64,000 bases of DNA, from the NCBI GenBank assembly GCA_964548535.1, contig CAZJRQ010000003.1, forward strand, positions 1 through 64,000, written 5' to 3'. Below the pieces are notes generated by a model. It saw only the letters and a program-made list of their open reading frames with translations, was not told where the DNA came from and ran no database searches. Origin of the DNA: CAZJRQ01 sp964548535 (lineage in GTDB: Bacteria > Bacillota > Clostridia > Oscillospirales > Ruminococcaceae). Positions 51,216 to 60,540 of this stretch are shown here, one piece after another; position 1 is the first letter of the stretch; every line of letters begins with the position of its first letter. The translations under genes and the position numbers were made by a program.

Positions 51216-52979
51216 TTACATCGCCTCCTTTTCGAATCCTTCGTTTTGGAGTTGGAATACATCATAATAATAGCCTTTTTTCTCCAAAAGCTCTTCATGC
51301 GTACCCATTTCTTTAATTTTTCCATCTTCCAAAATAATAATCTTATCAGCGTCCATAGTCGAAGAAACACGCTGTGCAATTATTATCTTTGTACAGTCAA
51401 AGTCAAGATTATCAAGACTTTTCTGAATATGTTTTTCGGTTTCTAAATCTACCGCCGAAGTGGTATCATCTAAAATCAAAACTGCTGGTTTAATTGCCAA
51501 AGCTCTAGCAAGCGAAATTCTTTGTTTTTGCCCGCCTGACAAACCAACTCCACGCTCGCCGACAATTGTTTCGTAGCCCTCAGGCATTTTTTCAACAAAG
51601 TCGGCCGCCGCGGCAAGCTCAGCATATTTCTTAACATCCTCAACCGGCATATCAGAATCACCATATGCAATGTTGCCGTCAATCGTATCAGAATAAAGCA
51701 AAACGTCCTGAGTTGCCATTCCTATATTTTGTCTCAGCTGCTTAAGCTTTCTATAACGCACATTAACTCCGTCAACCAAAACCTCACCCTGTGCAGTATC
51801 ATAAAATCTTGGAATAAGATTTATAAGTGTAGTTTTTCCAGAGCCAGTTTCGCCCATAATCGCAACAGTTTCTCCTGATTTTACAGAGAAATTAATGTCG
51901 TCAAGAACAACCTTGTTGCCGTACTTAAAAGTCACGTTCTTAAACTCAACATCACCTTTAAATCTTCCATCCGACTCAATAGCCTCCTTGCGGTCGACGA
52001 TTATTGGACGTGCATAATAAATCTCAATAATCTTCATAGCAGATGCCATAAATCTTTGAAGGTCATTTACATAAATGCCCAAGCTTCGAACAGGGTTTGA
52101 CACTGCCCAAATAAGACCAGATATAGCAACAAACTCACCCATTGTAATTCCGCCGTTCATCAAGAAAAGTCCTCCGCCAAGCAGCATTACAACTGACAAT
52201 GCATTCGCAAACGTTTCCATATAAGGGAAAAATTTCAGCCAAAGAAGTGCGGCTTTCTTGTTTGATTGTGAAAACTCACTATTAGCCTTTTGAAATTTTT
52301 CTTTCTCGTAATCCTCACGAGCGAAAGCCTTTACAACACGATTTCCCGCAATATTTTCCTGAGCATCAGTATTCATTTTCGAAAGTTTTTCACGCAAGTC
52401 AACATAAACCGGTCCAGCAACTCTCTTAAATAAAATTGTCACCAAAAAAATAAATGGTGTTACCGCTAAAAGTAGTAACGCCATTTTCCAGTTTATTGCA
52501 AAGAAATATATCATTGCCGCCAAAAATAAAGATGACGACTCAACGATTCCCTTTATTACCCATGAAACAGTATGACGAACCATGTCCAAGTCACCAGTAA
52601 GTCTTGTCATCAAGTCACCAGTTCGGTTCTTATCATAAAAATCCATATCCTGATTTTGAATTCGCTCAAATAATTCGCCGCGAATTTTATAAATCATTCC
52701 TTGAGATGATACTTCATAAGTCATATTGCAAATATACTGTAAAATAGTTCTAATTAGCGTTATTCCTACCAGACCAACTAAAAGCATAATAAATCCATGT
52801 CGGTCATTTTCAAGATTAAAAGCTGCATTATCATTAGTGATATACTTATCAACTATTTCTGAACTAAAATATGGCGTTGTTAAATACAAAGCATTACACA
52901 AAACTGAAAAAAGCAACGCAGTAATATACATCTTGCGATAACCCTTCATATTATGCCATAACCATTGAATTTGAAACAT
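51216..52979 (-). CDS. ABC exporter half, permease-ATPase fusion (first gene of pair)
   Basis: 587 residues with the same exporter layout. Walker A is VAIMGETGSGKTT; signature LSGGQKQRISLARAL; Walker B AVLILDDTTSAVDLETE, in which the catalytic Glu after the Asp pair is replaced by Asp (DD), so this half may be the poorly active site of the dimer. The start at 52979 follows AAGGAGGATTTTA; the longer reading includes the binding site. It is transcribed before its partner. Confidence 0.93.
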   Translation of the reverse strand: MFQIQWLWHNMKGYRKMYITALLFSVLCNALYLTTPYFSSEIVDKYITNDNAAFNLENDRHGFIMLLVGLVGITLIRTILQYICNMTYEVSSQGMIYKIRGELFERIQNQDMDFYDKNRTGDLMTRLTGDLDMVRHTVSWVIKGIVESSSLFLAAMIYFFAINWKMALLLLAVTPFIFLVTILFKRVAGPVYVDLREKLSKMNTDAQENIAGNRVVKAFAREDYEKEKFQKANSEFSQSNKKAALLWLKFFPYMETFANALSVVMLLGGGLFLMNGGITMGEFVAISGLIWAVSNPVRSLGIYVNDLQRFMASAMKIIEIYYARPIIVDRKEAIESDGRFKGDVEFKNVTFKYGNKVVLDDINFSVKSGETVAIMGETGSGKTTLINLIPRFYDTAQGEVLVDGVNVRYRKLKQLRQNIGMATQDVLLYSDTIDGNIAYGDSDMPVEDVKKYAELAAAADFVEKMPEGYETIVGERGVGLSGGQKQRISLARALAIKPAVLILDDTTSAVDLETEKHIQKSLDNLDFDCTKIIIAQRVSSTMDADKIIILEDGKIKEMGTHEELLEKKGYYYDVFQLQNEGFEKEAM

Positions 52980-53080
52980 TAAAATCCTCCTTCCAAAATT
53001 CACTTAAAAACGTAATAATTATCTTGATATTAGCCAATATATAAATATATGAAACTCAAGCTATTTTCAAGACTATTGGT

Positions 53081-53109
53081 ATTATATACTCATATTTGAC
53101 CAAAGTCAA
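53081..53109 (-). promoter_or_regulatory. ABC exporter promoter
   Basis: Minus-strand TTGACT (53109-53104), a 17-bp spacer, TATAAT (53086-53081), about 100 bp before the first start. Confidence 0.85.
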
Positions 53110-53197
53110 GGGGTTATACAAAATTTTTAATATTTTTCTTTCTTATTCGTCAAACTATAAAACATATAGTAATTTGTTTATATATTTATACTATAGC

Positions 53198-53226
53198 TTG
53201 TATTTTTTAAAAGCAAATGCTATAAT
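53198..53226 (+). promoter_or_regulatory. Two-component system promoter
   Basis: TTGTAT (53198-53203), a 17-bp spacer, TATAAT (53221-53226), 77 bp before the start. Confidence 0.75.
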
Positions 53227-53302
53227 GATTTTAAAGCTTATTTTAGGTTAATTGATTAGAATTATTATAGTATATTTTACACACTTGAAAGGGGGAGCAG
53301 AA

Positions 53303-53983
53303 ATGAGATTACTGCTTGCTGAAGATGAAAGAGAGCTTTCGAATGCTTTAGTTGCGATTTTTAAGCACAAGAATTACTCTGTCGATGCTGTTTATAATGG
53401 TGAAGATGCTTTTAATTATGGTCTGAGTGAGAATTATGACGGAATAATTCTTGATATAATGATGCCTAAAATGAATGGAATCGAGGTTCTTAAAAAACTG
53501 CGTGAAAATAAAATCGACACTCCGGTTTTGCTGCTGACGGCGAAGTCTGAGCTTGATGACAAAGTTTTGGGACTTGACTCTGGAGCTGATGACTATTTGA
53601 CCAAACCTTTTGATATGAAAGAACTTCTTGCTCGTGTACGTGCCTTGACTCGACGCAGAACTGAGTTCTCACCAAACACTCTATCAATCGGAAACATCAC
53701 GCTCAATCGAGAGAATTTTGAGCTATCAACTGAAAATCACTCGGTACGTTTAGGCAACAAAGAATTTCAAATGCTTGAAATTTTGATGTCAAACCCTAAC
53801 GTACTTATTTCTACTGAAAAATTCATGGATAGAATTTGGGGATACGATTCTGAGGCTGAAATCAATGTTGTATGGGTATATATTTCTTACCTTAGAAAAA
53901 AACTTACAAGTATAAATTCGAATGTTGAAATAAAAGCCACAAGAGGAGTTGGCTACACTCTTGAAGAAAAATCGTACTCTTAA
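53303..53983 (+). CDS. OmpR-family response regulator
   Basis: 226 residues. Receiver domain with Asp51 (GIILDIMMPKMNG), the acidic pocket LLAEDERE, and Lys in TKPFDMKELLARVRALTRR; C-terminal winged helix with TEKFMDRIWGYDSEAEINVVWVYISYLRKKL. The start at 53303 (MRLLLAEDE) follows AAAGGGGGAG; the upstream ATG-less extension is not supported. It is 95 bp before its kinase. The target genes are unknown, though the divergent ABC exporter is a natural candidate. Confidence 0.94.
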   Translation: MRLLLAEDERELSNALVAIFKHKNYSVDAVYNGEDAFNYGLSENYDGIILDIMMPKMNGIEVLKKLRENKIDTPVLLLTAKSELDDKVLGLDSGADDYLTKPFDMKELLARVRALTRRRTEFSPNTLSIGNITLNRENFELSTENHSVRLGNKEFQMLEILMSNPNVLISTEKFMDRIWGYDSEAEINVVWVYISYLRKKLTSINSNVEIKATRGVGYTLEEKSYS

Positions 53984-54014
53984 ATAGATTTAAAAAATAT
54001 AACTATATAGAAAA

Positions 54015-54070
54015 GGGGGGAAAAGTCCACGCTAAAATTCGTTAAGATTTTATGAATTTGAAGCATGGGC
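54015..54070 (+). promoter_or_regulatory. Ribosome binding site separated from the kinase start by a hairpin
   Basis: GGGGGG at 54015-54020 is followed by GTCCACGC (54025-54032) that pairs with GCATGGGC (54063-54070), and AAATTC (54035-54040) with GAATTT (54054-54059). The kinase ATG (54079) lies just 8 nt after the hairpin. Folding the hairpin brings the G-run to a normal distance from the ATG and hides an alternative ATG at 54052. The pairing has one A-C mismatch and one G-U pair. Confidence 0.4.
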
Positions 54071-54078
54071 ATACAAAT

Positions 54079-55383
54079 ATGATAAAAAAACTACAGCATA
54101 AATTTGTTTTTATTGCTGTGCTTTCGCTATTTATTGTTGAGTTTGTTATCATCGGCTCGATTAATTTCATAAACATATATCAAATCAATGAAAAGTCAAA
54201 TCGCATGCTTGAAATGATCTGCAATAACGATGGTGTTTTCCCTGATTTTGACAAATCAAAGCCGAAAATCAATAATGATAACAATCCACCTCCAGAAAAT
54301 CAGCAAATTGGTTCTAATGATAAATTCTTTAATGATAAAGATATTAATGCAGAAACTAAGTACGTAACTCGATTTTTTACTGTAAATGTAAATGATTCGA
54401 ACGAGATTACTAAAGTTGACACAAGCCAAATTGCAGCAGTTACAAGTGATAATGCAAAAGAATACGCCAAGGAGGCACTAGATTCAAAAAAAGAACGTGG
54501 CTGGTGTGGAAATTACAAGTATCAAATCGCTGAAAAAGACGACGGTAAACTTATTGTGTTTATTGATGACAGACTTCAGAATGATACTAAATATCAATTT
54601 CTAGGAATATCATGCGCCATTGGTTTTGCTGGACTTTTGGTTGTAGGATTTTTAATTGCTATTTTTTCCAAGCGAGCTATACGTCCAATAATCGAGAGCA
54701 TGGAAAAACAAAAGCAATTTGTAACCGACGCGGGTCACGAAATTAAAACTCCGCTTGCAATTATTTCAGCAAACACCGAAGTTTTAGAGATTGAAAACGG
54801 TGAAAGCGAATGGACAGACAGCATAAAAAATCAAACGAAACGTCTTTCAGATCTTGTAAAAAATCTGCTGACTCTTTCAAAAATTGACGAGGACATAAAA
54901 ATGGTTTTCGCACAATTTAATCTTAGTGACGCAGTTTATGATGTATCATATCCATTTGAAACGCTCGCTCAAACAAGAAACAAAAGCTTAGCTATGGATA
55001 TTCAAAACGACCTAAATTTCATAGGTGATGAAGGAATGATAAGACAGCTTGCTTCAATTTTGTTAGACAACGCAATAAAATATGCTGACGAAAACAGTGA
55101 AATTAAACTGTCCCTGAAAAAAGAGCTAAAATCAATAAATCTGACCGTAATGAATTTCTGCTCTAAAACACCAACTGGGGACTTGTCAAAATTGTTCGAA
55201 AGATTTTATCGTGCTGACTCGTCACGCGCAAGAGAAACAGGCGGATATGGAATTGGTCTATCAATTGCAAAAGCAATTACAGATTCACACGACGGAAAAA
55301 TATCTGCAAAAATGATAGAAAATCAGATTTGTTTTGAAGTTGCATTCCCACTAAAATATAGAACATCAGGTCTTGAACAATAG
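54079..55383 (+). CDS. Sensor histidine kinase
   Basis: 434 residues. Two transmembrane helices (about 10-32 and 182-204) bracket a ~145-residue outside sensor domain; then a HAMP-like link, the phospho-His in DAGHEIKTPLAIIS (His220), and the ATP-binding domain with LLDNAIKYADENS, RFYRADSSRARETGGYGIGLSIAKAI. It pairs with the preceding response regulator. ATG 54079 is chosen by fit to kinase starts; ATG 54052 in frame is possible. Confidence 0.93.
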   Translation: MIKKLQHKFVFIAVLSLFIVEFVIIGSINFINIYQINEKSNRMLEMICNNDGVFPDFDKSKPKINNDNNPPPENQQIGSNDKFFNDKDINAETKYVTRFFTVNVNDSNEITKVDTSQIAAVTSDNAKEYAKEALDSKKERGWCGNYKYQIAEKDDGKLIVFIDDRLQNDTKYQFLGISCAIGFAGLLVVGFLIAIFSKRAIRPIIESMEKQKQFVTDAGHEIKTPLAIISANTEVLEIENGESEWTDSIKNQTKRLSDLVKNLLTLSKIDEDIKMVFAQFNLSDAVYDVSYPFETLAQTRNKSLAMDIQNDLNFIGDEGMIRQLASILLDNAIKYADENSEIKLSLKKELKSINLTVMNFCSKTPTGDLSKLFERFYRADSSRARETGGYGIGLSIAKAITDSHDGKISAKMIENQICFEVAFPLKYRTSGLEQ

Positions 55384-55421
55384 CATAATTTAAAAAAATC
55401 AAAATATATAATTGCATACAA

Positions 55422-55458
55422 AAAAATGACAGAACCCACAAAGTTCTGTCATTTTTAT
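55422..55458. terminator. Bidirectional terminator between kinase and glgP
   Basis: AAAAATGACAGAAC and GTTCTGTCATTTTTA form a strong stem around CCACAAA, flanked by A- and T-runs on the two strands. Confidence 0.88.
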
Positions 55459-55479
55459 TTTTATATTGTAAAACAACTG

Positions 55480-57897
55480 CTAGTCAACAAGGTGCCAAAT
55501 GTCACGAGCATAATCCTCAACCGAACGGTCAGCCGAGAAAATTCCTGCATTTGCAATATTAGCAAGCGACATCTTTTGCCACTTCATCTTATCTGCATAG
55601 CACTCAGATGCGTACTTTTGAGCCTGCTGATATGAATCAAAATCAGCCAATGCCATATAAGTGTCAGTGTTCTTTAATGAACTTGCAATCTCAGCAAATA
55701 CCTCACCATTAACACCCTTTTCAATTGTATCAATAGCATCACGGATTACTTGATTAGAATTGTAAACATCAATCGAATTGTAGCCATGCTTAGCTGCCTC
55801 AACCTCGTCAACATTCATACCAAATAGGAAAATATTATCATCACCAACCTGCTCATGAATCTCAACATTAGCACCGTCAAGAGTTCCAAGAGTGATTGCA
55901 CCGTTTATCATAAGCTTCATGTTACCAGTACCGGACGCCTCAGTTCCAGCAAGTGAAATCTGCTCTGAAATTTCAGCCGCTGGCATAAGAATTTCAGAAA
56001 GTGAAACGCAATAATCCTCAAGGAAAATTACATTAAGCTTTTCATTAAGTTTCTTGTCCTTTTTAAGTTCCTGTGAAATATTCCAAATCAGCTTGATAAT
56101 CTGCTTAGCCATGTAATATCCAGGTGCAGCCTTAGCAGCAAAAATATATGTCTTTGGAACAAAGTCAGCATTAGGATTAGCCTTTAGATAATTATATTCA
56201 GCGATAATATTTAAAGCATTAAGCTGCTGTCTTTTATATTCATGCAGACGCTTAACCTGCACGTCAAAAATTGAATCAGTATTCAAAACAACACCGTATT
56301 CGTTCTTAACATACTTCGCAAACTTCTGCTTATTTTCAAGCTTAATCACAGCCAATTGCTCAAGAACCTGCTTGTCATCACTAAACTTATTAAACTTTTC
56401 AAGCTCTGACGCGTTCTTTAGGAATCCATCACCGATCTTATCTTTCAACAAATCAGTAAGACCTTGATTTGACTGATAAAGCCATCTTCTGTAAGCAATA
56501 CCATTTGTAACATTCTTGAACTTTTCAGGAGTATACTCATACTCATCCTTGAAAGTTTCTCTCTTAATAATTTCAGAGTGAATCTTAGCAACACCGTTTA
56601 CGCTATGACAAGCATGAACACAAAGTGTAGCCATTTTAACCATATTATCAGAAATAATTGACATTCTTGATACCTTATCCTGGTCAGGATATTCTCTCCA
56701 AAGCTCACGACAATATCTATCATTAATCTCAACAATAATCGAGAAAATTCGAGGTGTAACGCTCTTAAGCATGTTACAATCCCATTTCTCAAGAGCCTCA
56801 GGCATAACTGTATGGTTAGTGTACGCAAAAGTATGCTGCACAATATACCAAGCCATATCCCAAGAATAACCGCAATCATCAAGCAAAATTCTCATAAGCT
56901 CAGGAATTGCCAAAGTAGGATGTGTATCATTAATATGAATTGCAACCTTTTCATGAAGATTATCAAGAGTTCCATAAACATTCATATGATTATTTACGAT
57001 ATCAGCAACGGAAGCTGCACATAGGAAATACTGCTGACGAAGACGCAATGACTTACCCTCAGCATGATTGTCATTAGGATACAAAACCTTTGTAATAGCC
57101 TGAGAAAGAATATTCATTCCCAAAGCCTTAGAATAGTCACCCTTATTAAACATATTCATATCAAATGAAGGACATTCAGCCTTCCAAAGTCTTAGCTTTG
57201 ATACAGCGTCGCTGCCATATCCTGAAACAAACAGATCGTAAGGAACAGCCACAACTGATGTGTAATTCTCATGAGATACAAGGTGATGGTCATCATCCCA
57301 ATACTCTCGAATATTACCGTCAAAGCGAACTTCAACTGACATGCTAGGAGCGGCAACAAGCCATGCCGAACCACCAGGAAGCCAATTATCAGGAAGCTCA
57401 GTCTGCCAGCCCTCATCAAGCTTTTGCTTGAAAATACCATACTCATAGCAAATAGAATAGCCAGTAGCATGATATCCGTCAGCAGCAAGCGCATCAAGAT
57501 AGCACGCTGCAAGTCTGCCCAAACCGCCGTTTCCAAGACCAGCGTCAGGTTCACATTCATAAATGCCGTTAATTGAAATACCAAATTCTTTTAGCATTTC
57601 AGCAGTCTGATTAATCATTTCAAGATTATAAAGACTAGTTTTCAGCGAACGTCCCATTAGAAATTCCATAGACAAATAATACACTCGCTTGTTACCAGCA
57701 GACTGTGTTTTCACCGAAAAATGACGACGTTTTGCCTTTAAAAGGTTAACTACAATCTTAGTCAGTGCTTCATAAACCTGTTGGTCTGATGCCTCATCGG
57801 TTGTTGTCTGAAAATCATCGCGCAAAATCTTAACAAATCTTTCTTTCAATTCCGACTGTGAAATAACTTTCCAATCGTTTGAAGTTGCTTTTGCCAT
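55480..57897 (-). CDS. glgP: Glycogen/starch phosphorylase
   Basis: 805 residues, full length. It releases glucose-1-phosphate from alpha-1,4 glucans. Visible are YLSMEFLMGRSLKTSLYNL, GNGGLGRLAACYLDALAADGY, and the PLP block EASGTGNMKLMINGAITLGTLDGANVEI with the Schiff-base Lys near residue 660. AGGAGG precedes the ATG. It is a single gene with two tandem promoters and no other glycogen gene in the window. Confidence 0.97.
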   Translation of the reverse strand: MAKATSNDWKVISQSELKERFVKILRDDFQTTTDEASDQQVYEALTKIVVNLLKAKRRHFSVKTQSAGNKRVYYLSMEFLMGRSLKTSLYNLEMINQTAEMLKEFGISINGIYECEPDAGLGNGGLGRLAACYLDALAADGYHATGYSICYEYGIFKQKLDEGWQTELPDNWLPGGSAWLVAAPSMSVEVRFDGNIREYWDDDHHLVSHENYTSVVAVPYDLFVSGYGSDAVSKLRLWKAECPSFDMNMFNKGDYSKALGMNILSQAITKVLYPNDNHAEGKSLRLRQQYFLCAASVADIVNNHMNVYGTLDNLHEKVAIHINDTHPTLAIPELMRILLDDCGYSWDMAWYIVQHTFAYTNHTVMPEALEKWDCNMLKSVTPRIFSIIVEINDRYCRELWREYPDQDKVSRMSIISDNMVKMATLCVHACHSVNGVAKIHSEIIKRETFKDEYEYTPEKFKNVTNGIAYRRWLYQSNQGLTDLLKDKIGDGFLKNASELEKFNKFSDDKQVLEQLAVIKLENKQKFAKYVKNEYGVVLNTDSIFDVQVKRLHEYKRQQLNALNIIAEYNYLKANPNADFVPKTYIFAAKAAPGYYMAKQIIKLIWNISQELKKDKKLNEKLNVIFLEDYCVSLSEILMPAAEISEQISLAGTEASGTGNMKLMINGAITLGTLDGANVEIHEQVGDDNIFLFGMNVDEVEAAKHGYNSIDVYNSNQVIRDAIDTIEKGVNGEVFAEIASSLKNTDTYMALADFDSYQQAQKYASECYADKMKWQKMSLANIANAGIFSADRSVEDYARDIWHLVD

Positions 57898-57970
57898 ATT
57901 TTCTACCTCCTAAAAGTTATGAAATTATTGTACTTAATTTTATATAACTCAAATCAATACTACATTTTTA

Positions 57971-57999
57971 ATTATATCATATTAAGTCTTTATCTTCAA
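57971..57999 (-). promoter_or_regulatory. glgP proximal promoter
   Basis: Minus-strand TTGAAG (57999-57994), a 17-bp spacer, TATAAT (57976-57971), 74 bp before the start. Confidence 0.7.
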
Positions 58000-58070
58000 C
58001 TTAAAAATGTGAATAGGTAAAACGTTTGTACATATAATTATAGTTTTATAACTAAAACACACTTTATATA

Positions 58071-58099
58071 ATTATATGTCACTCTTTCCAATATGTCAA
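58071..58099 (-). promoter_or_regulatory. glgP distal promoter
   Basis: Minus-strand TTGACA (58099-58094), a 17-bp spacer, TATAAT (58076-58071), both consensus, 100 bp upstream of the proximal promoter. Confidence 0.85.
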
Positions 58100-58289
58100 G
58101 ACTAAATTTGTACAGTATAGCTAATTCAGAGTATCACACTATAGTAACATAAACAACCAAGTGTTTTTAAGCATTTCTCACAAATCCACTTATTGACTTA
58201 CAAAAATCTCTACATTTCTCTTACAAAATCTTTATATACATTTATCATAACCAAAAAAACTCACATTTTTAAGATATTAAAATACTTTA

Positions 58290-58712
58290 TCATCCTTTTT
58301 TCTTATCAAACCAAACATGAACGCAAAAACTGCACGAGCAAGACGGACAGCGTGTTCCGTGCTTACCCTTAACTCTTGGAAGTCTTAAAACCTTTCCGCA
58401 ATTAGGACAGCGTTTAAAACAATATGTTTTGTTCTGCTTAAATCGATTAACACGATTAGTAAAAAAACTCGAAATCTTACTAAAAAAAGCCAGGAACTTT
58501 AAATTCTCCATATATCTTTTCTGGATATTTCTTGAGAAAATTCTGTAAAAAGTATACACGAAAACAACCAAACCCAAAATATACAAAAACCATGAATTAA
58601 TAAACACATTGACAAACATAAGAAATATATAAACAATAGACAATACATAAAACAATTTATCCGTGCCATATCGACCAGTCATAAATCTTGCCATTCTATC
58701 TCTAAATCTCAT
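58290..58712 (-). CDS. Membrane protein with C-terminal zinc ribbon
   Basis: 140 residues. Two transmembrane helices (about 18-57) follow a basic start; the C-terminal ~30 residues are a zinc ribbon (CPNCGKVLRLPRVKGKHGTRCPSCSCSF) with a CPXCG-like pair on each side. Such proteins are common in Clostridia and mostly uncharacterised. ATG 58712 is chosen, as an earlier in-frame ATG touches the AAGG binding site. A TTGACA is seen ~70 bp upstream but without a convincing -10. Confidence 0.8.
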   Translation of the reverse strand: MRFRDRMARFMTGRYGTDKLFYVLSIVYIFLMFVNVFINSWFLYILGLVVFVYTFYRIFSRNIQKRYMENLKFLAFFSKISSFFTNRVNRFKQNKTYCFKRCPNCGKVLRLPRVKGKHGTRCPSCSCSFCVHVWFDKKKG

Positions 58713-58805
58713 AAAACAAACCATCCTTCTTGATAAACAATCAATATACTATAAAAAATAATTGTCAATCGAATACAATGTCCGCAGATATAATTTTCAA
58801 ATAAA

Positions 58806-58834
58806 AAAATGGGGCAGTCAATAGACTACCCCAC
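58806..58834 (-). terminator. Terminator of the PPIase lipoprotein gene
   Basis: TGGGGTAGTC-TATT-GACTGCCCCA on the minus strand, followed by TTTTTTT. Confidence 0.85.
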
Positions 58835-58842
58835 AAATTTCA

Positions 58843-60144
58843 TCATCCATTTATAGACTTATAGTATTTATTCTGCTTGTCGTAAACTACTTCAGGAGTA
58901 TAACGCTTTATAGCCTTTTCGTTACTTACAAAATTAATTTTTGAAACCCAATCATCAAGCTTGCTCTGAAATTCTTCAGACTTCATTTGCTGAAGTAAGT
59001 TTGTACGATTATCTTCCTTATAATCAGTTCTTTCAGTAACGTCACCTTTTATAAGTATATAATAAGCAGTATCATTCTCATAAGCTGTTGCAACACCTTG
59101 CTCTAGACCGTCAATCTCGCTTAGCATTTTAGCATAGCTGCTCTCCTCGTCAGCATCCTTATAAGAAGCGAAATTTGCCATTGTTTCATTTTTATATGGA
59201 TCATTTTCCTCATCCGCACTGCTAGAATCATCACTTGCGTCAGAACTATCATTGCTATCATCGGCACTGCTGTCTGAATCGTCTGAGCTGTCAACATCAC
59301 TGTCAGCAGTTGAACTTGTATCATCTGTGCTATCAGTATCAGAATCAGCATTAGAATCATCTGAACTGTCAACATCAGAATTAGAATCAGCACTTGAGTC
59401 AGAGTCACTTGAACTAGCACTATCATCAGCCTTCAAAGACTCCTGATAAGCAGCATATTCATCAATCACACTATCAAATTCTTCGAAAGACAAGTCCTTA
59501 GCTTTTTTAAGATATTCATCTCTCAAAGCCTTGTTTTCTTCGTTTGCAGTCTTGTCAGCGTCATCATCGTCAGTAGATGCCTTTGAAATAGAAATCTGCT
59601 TATATCTTAGGTAGTTATCATCAACATATTTCTGCAAATCTTCGTCAGAAACAGCGTCAGTACCGCCTTCTTCATAAAAGCTATTAAATATCTTCTCACG
59701 CTTTTTGATAGCAGTATAAACGTCCTTTATAGACTCCTTGCTTATACCCTCAATTTCAAAAAGCTCACTTTGACCTTCCCAATCTGATGCAACAGAAGAA
59801 TTAATCTCCTCAATTTCATCATTAGTAAGCTCAAGACCAAGCTCGTCAAACTTCTTATTTATAGCAACATGCTCCTTAGTATTTTTCAAAGCTGATTCAG
59901 AAATATACTGCGAGAAAGTTTTATCATCAATCTTTTGATCAAAATAATTCTCAGTAACACCCTGCATGTAATAAAGCATTTGAATTTGATATGACATTTC
60001 ACTCAGCATGTAATTGATATAAATGCCAGCACGAACTTCCTCCGAATCTGCCTTAATAGTATAGCTAGTATCTGCACAACCAACCGCCGAGCCTGCGATA
60101 ATTAGAGCAGTAAGAAGAGTTGCTGCCTTTTTAATTATTGCCAT
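58843..60144 (-). CDS. PpiC/SurA-like peptidyl-prolyl isomerase lipoprotein with Ser/Asp insert
   Basis: 433 residues. The lipobox is AVGC (Cys23). An N-terminal helical region (~40-170) has the SurA/PrsA look (INYMLSEMSYQIQ, KREKIFNSFYEEG). Residues ~175-235 and ~330-433 look like a parvulin-type isomerase domain, with a ~90-residue run of Ser and Asp (SSDSDSSADSNSD and so on) set inside. PrsA relatives fold secreted proteins on the outer membrane face. The acidic insert could bind Ca2+ or act as a spacer. Catalytic residues are not obvious. Confidence 0.85.
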   Translation of the reverse strand: MAIIKKAATLLTALIIAGSAVGCADTSYTIKADSEEVRAGIYINYMLSEMSYQIQMLYYMQGVTENYFDQKIDDKTFSQYISESALKNTKEHVAINKKFDELGLELTNDEIEEINSSVASDWEGQSELFEIEGISKESIKDVYTAIKKREKIFNSFYEEGGTDAVSDEDLQKYVDDNYLRYKQISISKASTDDDDADKTANEENKALRDEYLKKAKDLSFEEFDSVIDEYAAYQESLKADDSASSSDSDSSADSNSDVDSSDDSNADSDTDSTDDTSSTADSDVDSSDDSDSSADDSNDSSDASDDSSSADEENDPYKNETMANFASYKDADEESSYAKMLSEIDGLEQGVATAYENDTAYYILIKGDVTERTDYKEDNRTNLLQQMKSEEFQSKLDDWVSKINFVSNEKAIKRYTPEVVYDKQNKYYKSING

Positions 60145-60235
60145 ATTTATTACATTCCTTTCACGAAATTCATTTTAATTTATGTGCTTAAACGAGTTAA
60201 CACACCCCATTTTGAAAACACAATTTAACTTATAC

Positions 60236-60264
60236 ATTATACTACTTTACAGCTAATAAGTCAA
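60236..60264 (-). promoter_or_regulatory. PPIase lipoprotein promoter
   Basis: Minus-strand TTGACT (60264-60259), a 17-bp spacer, TATAAT (60241-60236). The region 60265-60493 shows nothing further. Confidence 0.85.
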
Positions 60265-60493
60265 GTATTTTAAATGAAAAGCAACAAGACTGAAACAATA
60301 TCAACTTCGCAAAACAAGCAAGTAAACCAGCAATTTTCAATTATTTATAAAATTTTGCTAACATTTTGTATTAAGCAATGAAGTTATTTTATACTTTTGA
60401 TGTGAAAAGCATGTGACGTCCCTATCAAATATTGATGAAAATCAATAAATCACAAAAGTCAACAAGTTTCGATAAAGCGAGAATAACAATATA

Positions 60494-60527
60494 AAAAATC
60501 CGCCTTGTAAAACAAAACGGATCATTA
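60494..60527 (-). terminator. Terminator of the cysE-cysS-cyclophilin operon
   Basis: Minus-strand ATCCGTTTTGT pairs with ACAAGGCGGAT (two G-U pairs), followed by TTTTTTA. Confidence 0.75.
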
Positions 60528-60540
60528 TGAATTATAAAAA

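Noticed and set aside
59220..59430. Ser/Asp repeat region as a separate plus-strand gene
   Set aside because: Open frames on other strands here follow from the repetitive codons of the PPIase lipoprotein; no start signal or family match.
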